From positions 1 through 64,000 of the forward strand of contig DATBQR010000107.1 of NCBI GenBank assembly GCA_036560705.1: 64,000 nucleotides of DNA. Reading direction: 5' to 3'. Both the position numbers and the translations under genes were made by a program. The notes under the pieces are model-generated. The model was not told the DNA's origin, searched no databases, and saw nothing but the letters and a program-made list of their open reading frames with translations. Positions 48,630-57,367 of the stretch are shown one piece after another. This DNA is from RBG-16-66-20 sp036560705. GTDB taxonomy: Bacteria > Pseudomonadota > Gammaproteobacteria > Burkholderiales > SG8-39. The stretch's first letter is position 1. Every line of letters begins with the position of its first letter.

Positions 48630-51600
48630 ACCTTTCGGAGATCTTCGTCCGCCGGCCGGTCATGACCATCCTGGTCATGTTCGGCCTCCTGATATTCGGC
48701 ATCGTCGCCTTCCGGCTGCTGCCGGTGAGCCAGCTGCCCAATATCGACTATCCGACCATCCAGGTCACGGCCGAACTGCCCGGCGCGGCGCCCGAGACGA
48801 TGGCCTCGGCGGTGGCGACGGTGCTCGAGAAGCAATTCTCGACCATCGCCGGCATCGATTCGATGACCTCGCTCAGTGGCCAAGGACTGACTTCGATCAC
48901 GATCCAGTTCAACCTGGATCGCGACATCGACGCCGCCGCGCAGGACGTCAACTCGGCGCTCGCCGCCACCGCCCGCCTCCTGCCACCATCGATGCCGACG
49001 CCGCCGTCCTTCCGCAAGGTGAACCCGGCGGATTTCCCGGTGTTCTTCCTCGCGCTCACTTCCGACACCGTGCCGATCTCGACGGTGGACGAATATGCCG
49101 AAACCTACCTCGCCCAGCGCATGTCGACGATCAGCGGCGTGGCGCAAGTGCTGGTCTACGGTCAGCAGAAATACGCCGTGCGCGTGCAGGTCGACCCGAA
49201 CGCGCTCGCCGCGCGCGGCGTGAGCATGAACGAGGTACAGACCGCCGTCTCCAACGCCAACGTGAACCTGCCGACCGGAACGCTGTACGGCAAGGATCGC
49301 ATGTTCGCCGTCCAGGCCAGCGGGCAGCTAAATGACGCGGCCGCCTTCCGTCCCGTCATCGTCACGTACCGCAACGGCAACCCGGTGCGCCTGGGCGAGG
49401 TCGGCAATGTCATCGACAGCGTGCAGACCGACAAGGTGGCGGCCTGGTTCAAGGACAAGCGCGGCATCGTGCTCGCGGTCCAGCGCCAGCCCGGCACCAA
49501 CACCATCGAGATGGTCGATGCGGTCAAGAAGCTGCTGCCGGCGTTCCGCGCCGAGGTACCCCCGAGCATCGGCATCGATATCCTCTACGACCGGACGACG
49601 ATGATTCGCGCCTCGGTCCATGAGGTCGAAACCACGCTGATGCTGGCGCTGACGCTGGTGGTGATGGTGATCTTCATGTTCCTGCGCAACGTACCGGCGA
49701 CCATCATCCCGAGCGTCGCGCTGCCGATGTCGATCGTCGGCACGTTCGCGCTGATGTACCTGTTCGGCTACAGCATCGACAATATCTCGCTGATGGCGCT
49801 CACGCTGTGCGTGGGGTTCGTCGTCGACGACGCCATCGTCATGCTGGAGAACATCAGCCGCCACATGGAGATGGGCAAATCCGCGATGCAGGCCACGCTC
49901 GACGGCTCGAAGGAAATCGCCTTCACCATCCTGTCGATGACCATCTCGCTCGCCGCGGTGTTCATCCCGGTGTTCTTCATGGGCGGCATCCTCGGGCGGC
50001 TGCTGCACGAGTTCGCGGTGGTGATCATCGTCGCGGTGCTGATCTCCGGCTTCGTGTCGCTCACGCTCACGCCGATGATGTGCAGCCGCATTCTCAAGCC
50101 GCACGACCCCAACGAGAAGCACGGCCGGATGTACATGGCGTTCGAGCATGCTTTCGACGCCTGGCGCGACTTCTACGGCAGCACGCTGCGCCGGGTGCTT
50201 GCGCACCAGCGCCTGACCATGCTCGTTTTCTTCGCCATCGTGATTGCCACCGGCGTGTTGTTCTCTCGCGCCCCGAAGGGCTTTCTGCCCAGCGAGGATT
50301 CGGGCCAGTTGTTCATCTTTACCGAAGGACCGCAGGACGTATCCTTCGACGGCATGGCGGAGCTGCAGCGCCAGATCGCCGATATCGTGCGCCAGGACCC
50401 GAACGTGGAAGCCATCATGTCCTTCATCGGGGCCAGCAATAACAACCCGAACATGAACAGCGGCCGGATCACCATCGCGCTCAAGCCCTACGGCCAGCGA
50501 AAGCCGGCCGACGACGTGGTGAAGGAACTGCGGCCCAAGCTCGCCAAACTGATCGGCATCAAGAGCTTCGTGCAGAACGTGCCGACCATCCGCATCGGCG
50601 CGCTGACCAAGAGCCCGTACCAGTACGTGATCCAGGGGCCGGACACCGCGCTGCTCTACCAGTGGTCGCCGCGCATCGAGAGCAAATTGCGGGAACTGCC
50701 CGGAATCATCGACGTTTCCAGCGACCTGCAGATCGCCCGGCCGCAAGTCAACGTCGAAATCGACCGCGAGAAAGCCTCGGCGCTGGGCGTTTCGCCCCAG
50801 CAGATCGAGAGCACGCTCAACTTCGCTTTCGGCGCATCTCAGGTATCGACCATCTACACCGCGACGAACCAGTACTGGGTGATCCTCGAGCTGGAGCCCC
50901 GCTACCAGCGCGAACCGTCGGCCCTTGGCATGCTTTACGTGCGCGCGACGACCGGAGCGCTGGTGCCGCTCGATTCGGTGGCCAAACTCAGCTACAGCAC
51001 GGGACCGCTCTCGGTGACCCACCTCGGGCAGCTGCCGTCGGTGACCGTCTCCTTCGACCTCCGGCCCGGCGTGGCGCTGTCGCAGGCGATCAGTGAAGTC
51101 AACAAGGCGATGTCCACGCTGCAGGTGCCGGCCACGCTCAATACCTCGTTCCAGGGGACGGCGCAGGCCTTCCAGAGTTCCTTGCAGGGCATGGGATTCC
51201 TGCTGCTGCTGGCGGTATTCGTAATCTACCTGGTGCTTGGCGTCCTCTATGAGAGCTTCATCCATCCACTCACGATTCTGTCCGGGCTGCCCACGGCGGG
51301 CCTGGGTGCGCTGGTGACGCTGATGGCCTTCGGGGTCGAACTGAACATGTACGCCTTTGTCGGCATCATCATGCTGGTCGGCATCGTGAAGAAGAACGCG
51401 ATCATGATGATCGACTTCGCCATCGAGGCCCAGCGCAACGAAGGCAAGGCGCCCGCAGCGGCGATCTACGAGGCAGGCATGACCCGCTTCCGGCCGATCA
51501 TGATGACGACCATGGCCGCCTTAATGGGCAGCCTGCCGATCGCGATCGGTTTTGGCGCCGGCGGCAATGCGCGCATGCCGCTCGGTCTGGCGGTGGTCGG

Positions 51601-51778
51601 CGGCCTGCTGCTGTCGCAGGTTCTCACGCTCTACATCACGCCGGTGGTGTACCTGTACTTCGAACGCCTGCAGGAATGGACCGCGGAGCGCCGGAAGGCG
51701 CGCGCGCAGCCGCCGGTCGCCATTGGCGGCGGCGCAGCAGCGCCGGCCACCCCGCAGGCTCGCAACGAAGCCCGCTAG
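48626..51778 (+). CDS. RND multidrug efflux permease (HAE-1 family, MdtB/MdtC-like)
   Basis: A 1050-aa inner-membrane pump starting with GTG at 48626, overlapping the adaptor stop. The N-terminus LSEIFVRRPVMTILVMFGLL and the TM4 proton-relay segment LTLCVGFVVDDAIVMLENIS (Asp-Asp) are typical, with RND repeats in LVGIVKKNAIMMIDFAIEAQ. Two periplasmic loops and twelve helices fit the length. It uses proton motive force to export drugs or detergents. Its TAG stop abuts the convergent ThDP-enzyme stop inside GCTAGCTAG. Confidence 0.93.
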   Translation: MNLSEIFVRRPVMTILVMFGLLIFGIVAFRLLPVSQLPNIDYPTIQVTAELPGAAPETMASAVATVLEKQFSTIAGIDSMTSLSGQGLTSITIQFNLDRDIDAAAQDVNSALAATARLLPPSMPTPPSFRKVNPADFPVFFLALTSDTVPISTVDEYAETYLAQRMSTISGVAQVLVYGQQKYAVRVQVDPNALAARGVSMNEVQTAVSNANVNLPTGTLYGKDRMFAVQASGQLNDAAAFRPVIVTYRNGNPVRLGEVGNVIDSVQTDKVAAWFKDKRGIVLAVQRQPGTNTIEMVDAVKKLLPAFRAEVPPSIGIDILYDRTTMIRASVHEVETTLMLALTLVVMVIFMFLRNVPATIIPSVALPMSIVGTFALMYLFGYSIDNISLMALTLCVGFVVDDAIVMLENISRHMEMGKSAMQATLDGSKEIAFTILSMTISLAAVFIPVFFMGGILGRLLHEFAVVIIVAVLISGFVSLTLTPMMCSRILKPHDPNEKHGRMYMAFEHAFDAWRDFYGSTLRRVLAHQRLTMLVFFAIVIATGVLFSRAPKGFLPSEDSGQLFIFTEGPQDVSFDGMAELQRQIADIVRQDPNVEAIMSFIGASNNNPNMNSGRITIALKPYGQRKPADDVVKELRPKLAKLIGIKSFVQNVPTIRIGALTKSPYQYVIQGPDTALLYQWSPRIESKLRELPGIIDVSSDLQIARPQVNVEIDREKASALGVSPQQIESTLNFAFGASQVSTIYTATNQYWVILELEPRYQREPSALGMLYVRATTGALVPLDSVAKLSYSTGPLSVTHLGQLPSVTVSFDLRPGVALSQAISEVNKAMSTLQVPATLNTSFQGTAQAFQSSLQGMGFLLLLAVFVIYLVLGVLYESFIHPLTILSGLPTAGLGALVTLMAFGVELNMYAFVGIIMLVGIVKKNAIMMIDFAIEAQRNEGKAPAAAIYEAGMTRFRPIMMTTMAALMGSLPIAIGFGAGGNARMPLGLAVVGGLLLSQVLTLYITPVVYLYFERLQEWTAERRKARAQPPVAIGGGAAAPATPQARNEAR

Positions 51779-53320
51779 CTAGATCAGGAATTCGATCAGG
51801 AACGGTCCGCGCCGTGCGCGGGCCGATGTGAAAGCGTCGGCAAATCCTTCCAGGGTTTCCACCCTCACTGCCTCCACGCCCATGCCTTCGGCCAGCCTGG
51901 TCCAGCGGATCTCCGGCCGCGAAAGATCGAACAGCTCCTTCGACGCCGGGCCCGGTTGCGCGCCCACGGCGGCCAGTTCTCCCTGCAGGATGGCGTAGCG
52001 CCGGTTGGCGAACACGACGTTGATCACATCCAGCTTCTCGCGCGCTTGAGTCCAGAGCGCCTGCAGCGAGTACATGCCCGCGCCGTCGGCCTGCAGGCAG
52101 ACGACCTTGCGATCCGGGCAGGCGACCGCGGCGCCGGTCGCCGCCGGGAATGCGTGCCCGATCGCACCGCCGGTGATCTGGATCCAGTCGTGCGGCGCGG
52201 CGCCCCAGGTGAACGGAAACAGCGCGCGGCCGGAGGTCACCGCGTCCTCCGCTACGATCGCGTTCTCCGGCAGCAGCGCGGCGAGCGTCAGGCCGAAAGC
52301 CTCCGGCTTGAACGGCCCGCCATGCAGTTCCGGTTGCGCAACGTCGTCGCGCACCGGCGCATCGCGCGGCGCGGACAATTCGTCGGCCAGCGCCTGTAGT
52401 GCGCCCACGATGTCCTCGTCCGCGCTGGCGAGCGTGTGCACTTCGCAGTCTTTTGGCCAAAGGATGGAGGGCTTGCCCGGATAGGCGAAAAAACCGACTG
52501 GCGCCTTCGCCCCTGCGAGCACGAGATGCTTGGTCCCTTCGAGGACCTTCAGCGCAGCGTCCACCACGTAGGGAATGCGGTCCACCGGCACCCGCCCCCG
52601 GCCGCGGGCCATGCGCGGGATCTGCGTCGGCGTGCGCAGCTTCGCGCCCGTGGCATGGGCGATCCGATTCGCGGCGCGCAGGCCCGTTTCGTCCAGCGCA
52701 GCGCCGGAGAGCACCAGTATCGAGGGTTGCCCCGACCGAAGCGCGCGGGCAATGGCCTTGATGGTTGCGGGCGCCGCCGTGGTACGCACCGGGGGTGCCA
52801 GCGGCTTACCCGGCTCTCCGCCTTCATCCCAGGCGCAATCCGCAGGCAGGATCAGCGTCGCAGTGCCTCCAGGCGGCGTGCGGGCCGCCTGTACCGCGAT
52901 GGCCGCGTCGGCGCCGACGCTCTTCGAGTTCGCGCAGGTGCGTACCCAAGCGGACACGGTGCGCGCCAGCCCTTCCGTGTCGGCGGCAAGCGGTGCATCG
53001 TACTGGCGATGGTACGTGGCATGGTCGCCGACGATGTTGACGATCGGCGTGTGGGCGCGCTTCGCGTTGTGCAGGTTGGCGATCGCGTTGCCCAGGCCCG
53101 GCCCGCAGTGAAACAGCGTCGCCGCCGGCTTGCCCGCCATGCGCGCATAGCCGTCGGCGCAGCCGGCGACCACCGTTTCGGCCAGTCCGAGTACGCAGCG
53201 CAATCCCGCGACGCGGTCGAGCGCCGAGACGAAGTGCATCTCCGATGTTCCCGGATTTGCGAAGCAGGTATCGACGCTGCAAGCGACCAGCGTGCGGGCG
53301 AGGCTTTCGGCTCCGTTCAT
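51779..53320 (-). CDS. Thiamine-diphosphate enzyme, acetolactate synthase large-subunit-like
   Basis: A 513-aa protein from the ATG at 53320 (MNGAESLARTLVACSVDTCF); a GTG at 53332 would add four residues. The ThDP Glu lies in LGLAETVVAGCADGYARM, the PP/Pyr region includes VNIVGDHATYHRQYDAPL, and the cofactor/metal motif is QADGAGMYSLQALWTQARE with NVVFANRRYAIL. It resembles the mandelate/benzoylformate decarboxylase and orphan ALS-like group. There is no small regulatory subunit nearby, so valine/isoleucine biosynthesis is unlikely. Substrate unknown. Confidence 0.85.
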   Translation of the reverse strand: MNGAESLARTLVACSVDTCFANPGTSEMHFVSALDRVAGLRCVLGLAETVVAGCADGYARMAGKPAATLFHCGPGLGNAIANLHNAKRAHTPIVNIVGDHATYHRQYDAPLAADTEGLARTVSAWVRTCANSKSVGADAAIAVQAARTPPGGTATLILPADCAWDEGGEPGKPLAPPVRTTAAPATIKAIARALRSGQPSILVLSGAALDETGLRAANRIAHATGAKLRTPTQIPRMARGRGRVPVDRIPYVVDAALKVLEGTKHLVLAGAKAPVGFFAYPGKPSILWPKDCEVHTLASADEDIVGALQALADELSAPRDAPVRDDVAQPELHGGPFKPEAFGLTLAALLPENAIVAEDAVTSGRALFPFTWGAAPHDWIQITGGAIGHAFPAATGAAVACPDRKVVCLQADGAGMYSLQALWTQAREKLDVINVVFANRRYAILQGELAAVGAQPGPASKELFDLSRPEIRWTRLAEGMGVEAVRVETLEGFADAFTSARARRGPFLIEFLI

Positions 53321-53373
53321 GCCGCTTTTCACCCGGCGAATGCTAGCATCGCCGGCAACTGGAGATTCGAAAC

Positions 53374-54171
53374 ATGGCCGCCCCTCACGAAACCCGCAAC
53401 ATGGCGCTGTTCTGCGACTTCGAGAACGTCGCGCTCGGCGTGCAGGACGCGAAGTACGAGAAGTTCGACATCAACCGCGTGCTCGAACGGCTGCTGCTGA
53501 AGGGTTCGATCGTCGTCAAGAAAGCCTACTGCGACTGGCAGCGCTACAAGGAATTCAAGGCCGGCATGCACGGCGCGTCGTTCGAGCTGATCGAGATCCC
53601 GCACGTACGCCAGTCCGGCAAGAACTCCGCCGACATCCGCATGGTGGTGGATGCCCTCGACCTCTGCTACACCAAGGGCCACGTCGATACGTTCGTGATC
53701 ATCAGCGGCGATTCGGATTTTTCGCCGCTGGTCTCGAAGCTGCGCGAAAACGCCAAGGTGGTGATCGGCGTCGGCGTGAAGAACTCGACCTCCGACCTGC
53801 TGATCGCCAACTGCGACGAATTCATCTACTACGACGACCTGGTGCGCGAGGAAGAGACGAAGCGCCGCGCGTCAAAAAAACGCAAGGAATCGAGCGTGAC
53901 GCCGTCCGGAGGCGAGAAGCAGCACGAGGCCTTCGACCTGGTGATCGAGACGCTGCAGGCGCTGATCGCCGAACGCGGCGAAGGCGAGCGCATCTGGGGC
54001 TCGATGATCAAGCAGGCGCTCAAGCGCCGCAACCCGGGGTTCAACGAGTCCTACTACGGCTTCAAGGCATTCTCCGACCTGCTCGAAGAAGCGGAGAAAA
54101 GAAAACTCATCACGCTCGAACGCGACGAGAAGTCCGGCGGCTACCTGATCCGGCCTGCCGCGCGCGCGTGA
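53374..54171 (+). CDS. NYN-domain RNase-like protein with C-terminal OST-HTH/LOTUS domain
   Basis: A 265-aa protein with GGAG before the ATG. Residues about 8-155 are a NYN/PIN-like domain (MALFCDFENVALGVQD, KNSADIRMVVDALDLCY, FVIISGDSDFSPLVSKLRE) whose conserved Asp residues should bind metal. After a Lys/Arg-rich linker (RRASKKRKESS), residues about 180-262 form an OST-HTH/LOTUS domain (IWGSMIKQALKRRNPGF). This LabA/DUF88-type architecture suggests an RNA-binding endonuclease. The target is unknown. It is flanked by convergent genes, so it is monocistronic. Confidence 0.9.
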   Translation: MAAPHETRNMALFCDFENVALGVQDAKYEKFDINRVLERLLLKGSIVVKKAYCDWQRYKEFKAGMHGASFELIEIPHVRQSGKNSADIRMVVDALDLCYTKGHVDTFVIISGDSDFSPLVSKLRENAKVVIGVGVKNSTSDLLIANCDEFIYYDDLVREEETKRRASKKRKESSVTPSGGEKQHEAFDLVIETLQALIAERGEGERIWGSMIKQALKRRNPGFNESYYGFKAFSDLLEEAEKRKLITLERDEKSGGYLIRPAARA

Positions 54172-54180
54172 CGACTGCTG

Positions 54181-54849
54181 CTAGGGATTGAGCTGCCGGT
54201 AGACGGCGTCGGCGATCGCCAGCAGATCTTCCCTGCTGAGGTCGGCCGAAGACAGGGCGTAGCCGAGCTTGCGGTCAATCCAGTAGAACACCTTCACGTT
54301 GCCCTCGGTCGCGAAACGAAACGCGGTCTCGCGGTTCTCCGCCGCCTCGGTGCGCACATAGAGCGTGATGCGGCCACCCTGCGCCGTCTGGTACATGAAA
54401 TGCGCCACCGGGCCGTTGTCGCCGGGCAGCAGCCTGCCGCCGACCAGGCTGTAGCCGATCGCCTCTAGCTTCGGCGCGCGGACCTGGGCGCCGAGGCGCT
54501 TGGAAAGCCAGGCCACCAGGTGCTGCTCCTGGTCGGCGCCGACCTCGACCGGATGGCGCACCTCGGGGGAATAGGTTGCATGCGCGATCGCCGCGCGCTT
54601 CACGAAGCCGGGTACTTCGGCCTGCGACGCAACGACCGTGCGCGCCGCATGCAGCTGCCAGCCGGCGAATATCCCGGCGCAAAGGCCGAGGACCGCCCAC
54701 ACCGCCGCGATCGCAGGCACGCGCCACCACTGCCGCCGGGGCGCGCGCAAGCGCTCCGGCACGGGTTCTCCGAGCACCGGATCGTAGAGCTGGTGCAGCG
54801 CCTGCGACAGCGCTTTCAGTTCGGGATCGTCCTGCGGCACGCTATCCAT
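54181..54849 (-). CDS. Putative transmembrane anti-sigma factor
   Basis: A 222-aa protein. A short cytosolic N-terminus (MDSVPQDDPELKALSQALHQ, PVLGEPVPERLRAPRRQW) binds sigma by family analogy. One transmembrane helix (VPAIAAVWAVLGLCAGIFAG) is followed by a periplasmic domain with no cysteine-rich zinc (ZAS) motif. It ends FRFATEGNVKVFYWIDRKLG and similar. It is encoded 3 bp downstream of an ECF sigma gene, which supports the role. The environmental signal is unknown. Confidence 0.75.
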   Translation of the reverse strand: MDSVPQDDPELKALSQALHQLYDPVLGEPVPERLRAPRRQWWRVPAIAAVWAVLGLCAGIFAGWQLHAARTVVASQAEVPGFVKRAAIAHATYSPEVRHPVEVGADQEQHLVAWLSKRLGAQVRAPKLEAIGYSLVGGRLLPGDNGPVAHFMYQTAQGGRITLYVRTEAAENRETAFRFATEGNVKVFYWIDRKLGYALSSADLSREDLLAIADAVYRQLNP

Positions 54850-54852
54850 TTC

Positions 54853-55356
54853 TCATTTCACGATCTTCAATTGCTTGCCGCCCGTCGGCAATCCGGGCAG
54901 CATGGCGCGCAACTTTTCACGCGCACGCGCGAGGCGCGACATCACCGTGCCGATCGGGATCTCGAGCGCTCCTGCGGCCTCGGCATAGCTCATGTCCTCC
55001 AGCGCCACCAGCAGCAGCACTTCGCGCTGATCGGCCGGCAGGCGCCGGATCGCAAGGTCCAGATCGCGCAGCACCAGCATGTCGGTCTCGCGCGCGGGCA
55101 GCGCGAGCTCTGGCATTTCCTCGTCGAGCTGCGCACCTGGACGCGCAGCCCGCAACTGATTGACGTATAAGTTGTGCATCACCGTAAACAGCCACGCTCG
55201 AAGATCCGTCCCGCGCCGGTAAAGATGGAGCTTCGCCCAGGCACGCTCGAGCGTGTCCTGCACGAGGTCGTCCGCAGCGGCGCGGTCCCCGGCAAGCGCC
55301 CGCGCATAGCGCCGCAGACGCGGGATCAGATCGACGATGCTCTCGGCGTCGTTCAT
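54853..55356 (-). CDS. ECF RNA polymerase sigma factor
   Basis: A 167-aa ECF-type sigma factor. Sigma region 2 has DRAAADDLVQDTLERAWAKL with LRAWLFTVMHNLYVNQLR, and region 4 has LPADQREVLLLVALEDMSYA with a helix-turn-helix around IPIGTVMSRLARAREKLRAM. It would recruit RNA polymerase to a small stress regulon. The anti-sigma gene follows directly. A terminator isolates it from the upstream cytochrome genes, so it must have its own promoter. Confidence 0.9.
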   Translation of the reverse strand: MNDAESIVDLIPRLRRYARALAGDRAAADDLVQDTLERAWAKLHLYRRGTDLRAWLFTVMHNLYVNQLRAARPGAQLDEEMPELALPARETDMLVLRDLDLAIRRLPADQREVLLLVALEDMSYAEAAGALEIPIGTVMSRLARAREKLRAMLPGLPTGGKQLKIVK

Positions 55357-55398
55357 ACGTAATAACAGTCTACCCGCAGGACTATTCCGTCAGGAAAT

Positions 55399-55428
55399 GC
55401 AAAAGCCCCGCCGCGGCGGGGCTTTTGC
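55399..55428. terminator. Strong terminator after the cytochrome genes
   Basis: A perfect 14-bp inverted repeat (arms 55399-55412 and 55415-55428, loop GC) with GC core and AAAA/TTTT ends acts as a symmetric terminator. It follows the cytochrome c'-like gene stop and precedes the sigma gene, which is on the same strand. Confidence 0.9.
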
Positions 55429-55446
55429 GGGAACCGCGGCGATCGC

Positions 55447-55899
55447 CTATTTCTCGCGGAAGTCGTCGTGACAGGCGCCGCAGGCCTTGGCAACGCCGCC
55501 AAACGCGGCCCTGACGCCGGCCTCGTCCTTGGCGCGCGCCACAGCGCCCAGCTTGGCGGTCTCTGTCTCAAGCCGCTCGTAGGCAAGCTTGAACTTGTCC
55601 ATTTCCTTGTAAACCTCGGGCTTGGTTTTGCTCTTCTCGCCCTGCGTGCTTGGGTTGAAGCCGTCCCAGGGCATGCGCGCGAGGTTTTCCAGGAACGTCG
55701 CATTCAGGGCAACGGTATCCGCGTTGTACGGAGCCGCCCCCTTGAGCATGGCGCCGATCGGGCCAAGGTATTTGCCCTGCAGGGTCATCGCAGCCTGACG
55801 CTGCTTCACCAGCACATCGGGCTTCGCTTGCGCCAGCGCCTCCAGCGAAGCGCCGCCAAGAGCGGCGGCCATAGCGATTGCCAACAGCTTTGTTCTCAT
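55447..55899 (-). CDS. Cytochrome c' family protein
   Basis: A 150-aa secreted monoheme cytochrome. The signal peptide is MRTKLLAIAMAAALGGASLE with Ala-rich cleavage near LAQA. The heme motif CGACH is close to the C-terminus (KACGACHDDFREK), the arrangement of the four-helix cytochrome c'/c556 family. These proteins bind NO or transfer electrons. It is 11 bp downstream of the cytochrome b561 gene with a GAGGAG Shine-Dalgarno, suggesting a membrane-to-periplasm electron pair. Confidence 0.92.
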   Translation of the reverse strand: MRTKLLAIAMAAALGGASLEALAQAKPDVLVKQRQAAMTLQGKYLGPIGAMLKGAAPYNADTVALNATFLENLARMPWDGFNPSTQGEKSKTKPEVYKEMDKFKLAYERLETETAKLGAVARAKDEAGVRAAFGGVAKACGACHDDFREK

Positions 55900-55909
55900 C
55901 CGTTTCTCC

Positions 55910-56593
55910 TCAGAAAGGTCGTTTTACGATCAGATAGACGGCGAGCGCCGCCACCAGCAGCAGAACGAGCGCGAGCCATGGACTGGCAAAACGCGCCGGC
56001 GTACTCCCGGCAGCGGCGTCCGCCGGCAGGTGCTTCACGCCGGTAAACATCGCGCCGATGAGATTCTCTTTCATGAAACCCGCGTGATACAGGACCGCGA
56101 GCAGGTGAACGCCCGCCATCAGCAGCAGCAGATTGAAATTCCAGCTGTGCAGCGTCGACAGCCGATCCGACATCGTCTTGCTGATCAGCGAGGCGAGCGG
56201 TCCTTCGCTCAGCAGGTCGTCGTTGGCGAACAGGCCCGTGCTCGCCTGGAACAGCAGCGCCAGAAGCAGCGCCAGCACCATCCAGCCGCCAAGAGGATTG
56301 TGTCCAGCGTAGGGCGCCGGGGCGCGCTTGAGAAGCTTTTTCGCGAAATCCAGGCAGGTCGAGGGTCCGGCCAGAAAATTCGAAAACCGCGCGTGAGTAC
56401 TGCCAGCCAGGCCCCAGAGGATGCGGAACAACACCAGCGCGAGGACCGCGTAGCCTGCGCGCATGTGCCATTCCATCCAGTCGCTGCCGGACTTGCCGGT
56501 GAAAAACATGAAGGCGAACAGCAGCACCAGCAACCAGTGAAACAGTCTCACCGGTAGGTCCCAGACCCTGACCCCGTATTCCCCGGACTGCAT
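55910..56593 (-). CDS. Cytochrome b561-type membrane protein
   Basis: A 227-aa membrane cytochrome. The family start VWDLPVRLFHWLLVLLFAF contains a heme-ligating His, and several hydrophobic helices follow (AGYAVLALVLFRILWGLAGS, NLLLLMAGVHLLAVLYH), with conserved His residues in GYAV/GVHL segments. It probably passes quinol electrons to the neighbouring periplasmic cytochromes. It is preceded by an AGGAGA Shine-Dalgarno and followed by the cytochrome c'-like gene. Confidence 0.9.
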   Translation of the reverse strand: MQSGEYGVRVWDLPVRLFHWLLVLLFAFMFFTGKSGSDWMEWHMRAGYAVLALVLFRILWGLAGSTHARFSNFLAGPSTCLDFAKKLLKRAPAPYAGHNPLGGWMVLALLLALLFQASTGLFANDDLLSEGPLASLISKTMSDRLSTLHSWNFNLLLLMAGVHLLAVLYHAGFMKENLIGAMFTGVKHLPADAAAGSTPARFASPWLALVLLLVAALAVYLIVKRPF

Positions 56594-56643
56594 GCATCTG
56601 TCTCCTAACAGCCGAAGCGGGGGTTTATTCCCGGGTCCCGGGA

Positions 56644-57291
56644 CTACCTCAGGCCGGCCACGTACTCGGCGACCGCATGGATCTCCCGGTCATTCATGCG
56701 CACCACGACGGCGCGCATCATCCCGTTGGGGTCGTTCGAGCGCGTGCTGGCGCGGAACGCCTTCAATTGCGCTTCGACGTAATCGGCGAACTGTCCGGAA
56801 ATGCGCGGGTACTGGGCGGGCATGCCGGCGCCGGCGGGGCCATGGCAGCCGGCGCAGGCAGCGACCCCCGAGGCGGCGTTGCCGCCCCGATAGATCTTCC
56901 GGCCCAGCGCGGCGAGTTCCTTGTCCGTCGCGGTCGCGGGCTTGAGCTTCTGGGAGGCGAAGTAGGCCGCGACGTCCTTCATGTCGGCCGGAGAAAGGCT
57001 GGCGACCATTCCCGCCATCACGGCATTGTCCCGCTCGGCCTTCTTGCCGCCTTGCGGTTTGAAATTGACCAGTTGCTTGTGCAGGTAATCGTAGAACTGT
57101 CCGGCGAGTTTCGGATTTGCCGGAATTGCGCTATTGCCGTCGGGGGCATGGCAGGCGGCGCAGACCTGGGTCGCGATGGCCTGACCCTTCGCGGCATCCG
57201 GCTTGGCGGCGTCCGCGGCCGCGACAGGACCGGACCAAATTGCGGCCGAAAACGCAGCGGCGCTGGCAGCGGTTGCCAACAGTCGGATCAT
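56644..57291 (-). CDS. Diheme cytochrome c (c4-like)
   Basis: A 215-aa periplasmic protein with a signal peptide (MIRLLATAASAAAFSAAIWS). Two heme motifs, CAACH and CAGCH, divide two similar domains (AIPANPKLAGQFYDYLHKQL; GMPAQYPRISGQFADYVEAQ), with Met-rich axial-ligand regions. The layout matches cytochrome c4, an electron carrier to terminal oxidases. It is divergent from engB and upstream of the b561 gene on the same strand. Confidence 0.93.
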   Translation of the reverse strand: MIRLLATAASAAAFSAAIWSGPVAAADAAKPDAAKGQAIATQVCAACHAPDGNSAIPANPKLAGQFYDYLHKQLVNFKPQGGKKAERDNAVMAGMVASLSPADMKDVAAYFASQKLKPATATDKELAALGRKIYRGGNAASGVAACAGCHGPAGAGMPAQYPRISGQFADYVEAQLKAFRASTRSNDPNGMMRAVVVRMNDREIHAVAEYVAGLR

Positions 57292-57367
57292 GCGGCGACT
57301 CCCTGATGATTGCCTTGGAAAGCCGCGATTTTATTAGAATTTCCATGTTTCGGCATACGATTCCCCC

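Noticed and set aside
49328..51265. Minus-strand open frame of 645 codons within the RND pump
   Set aside because: The RND permease is complete on the other strand; this frame has His/Arg-rich, domain-free content.
57345..57347. ATG as the engB start
   Set aside because: It is out of frame with the GTPase; the in-frame TTG at 57368 reproduces the family N-terminus.
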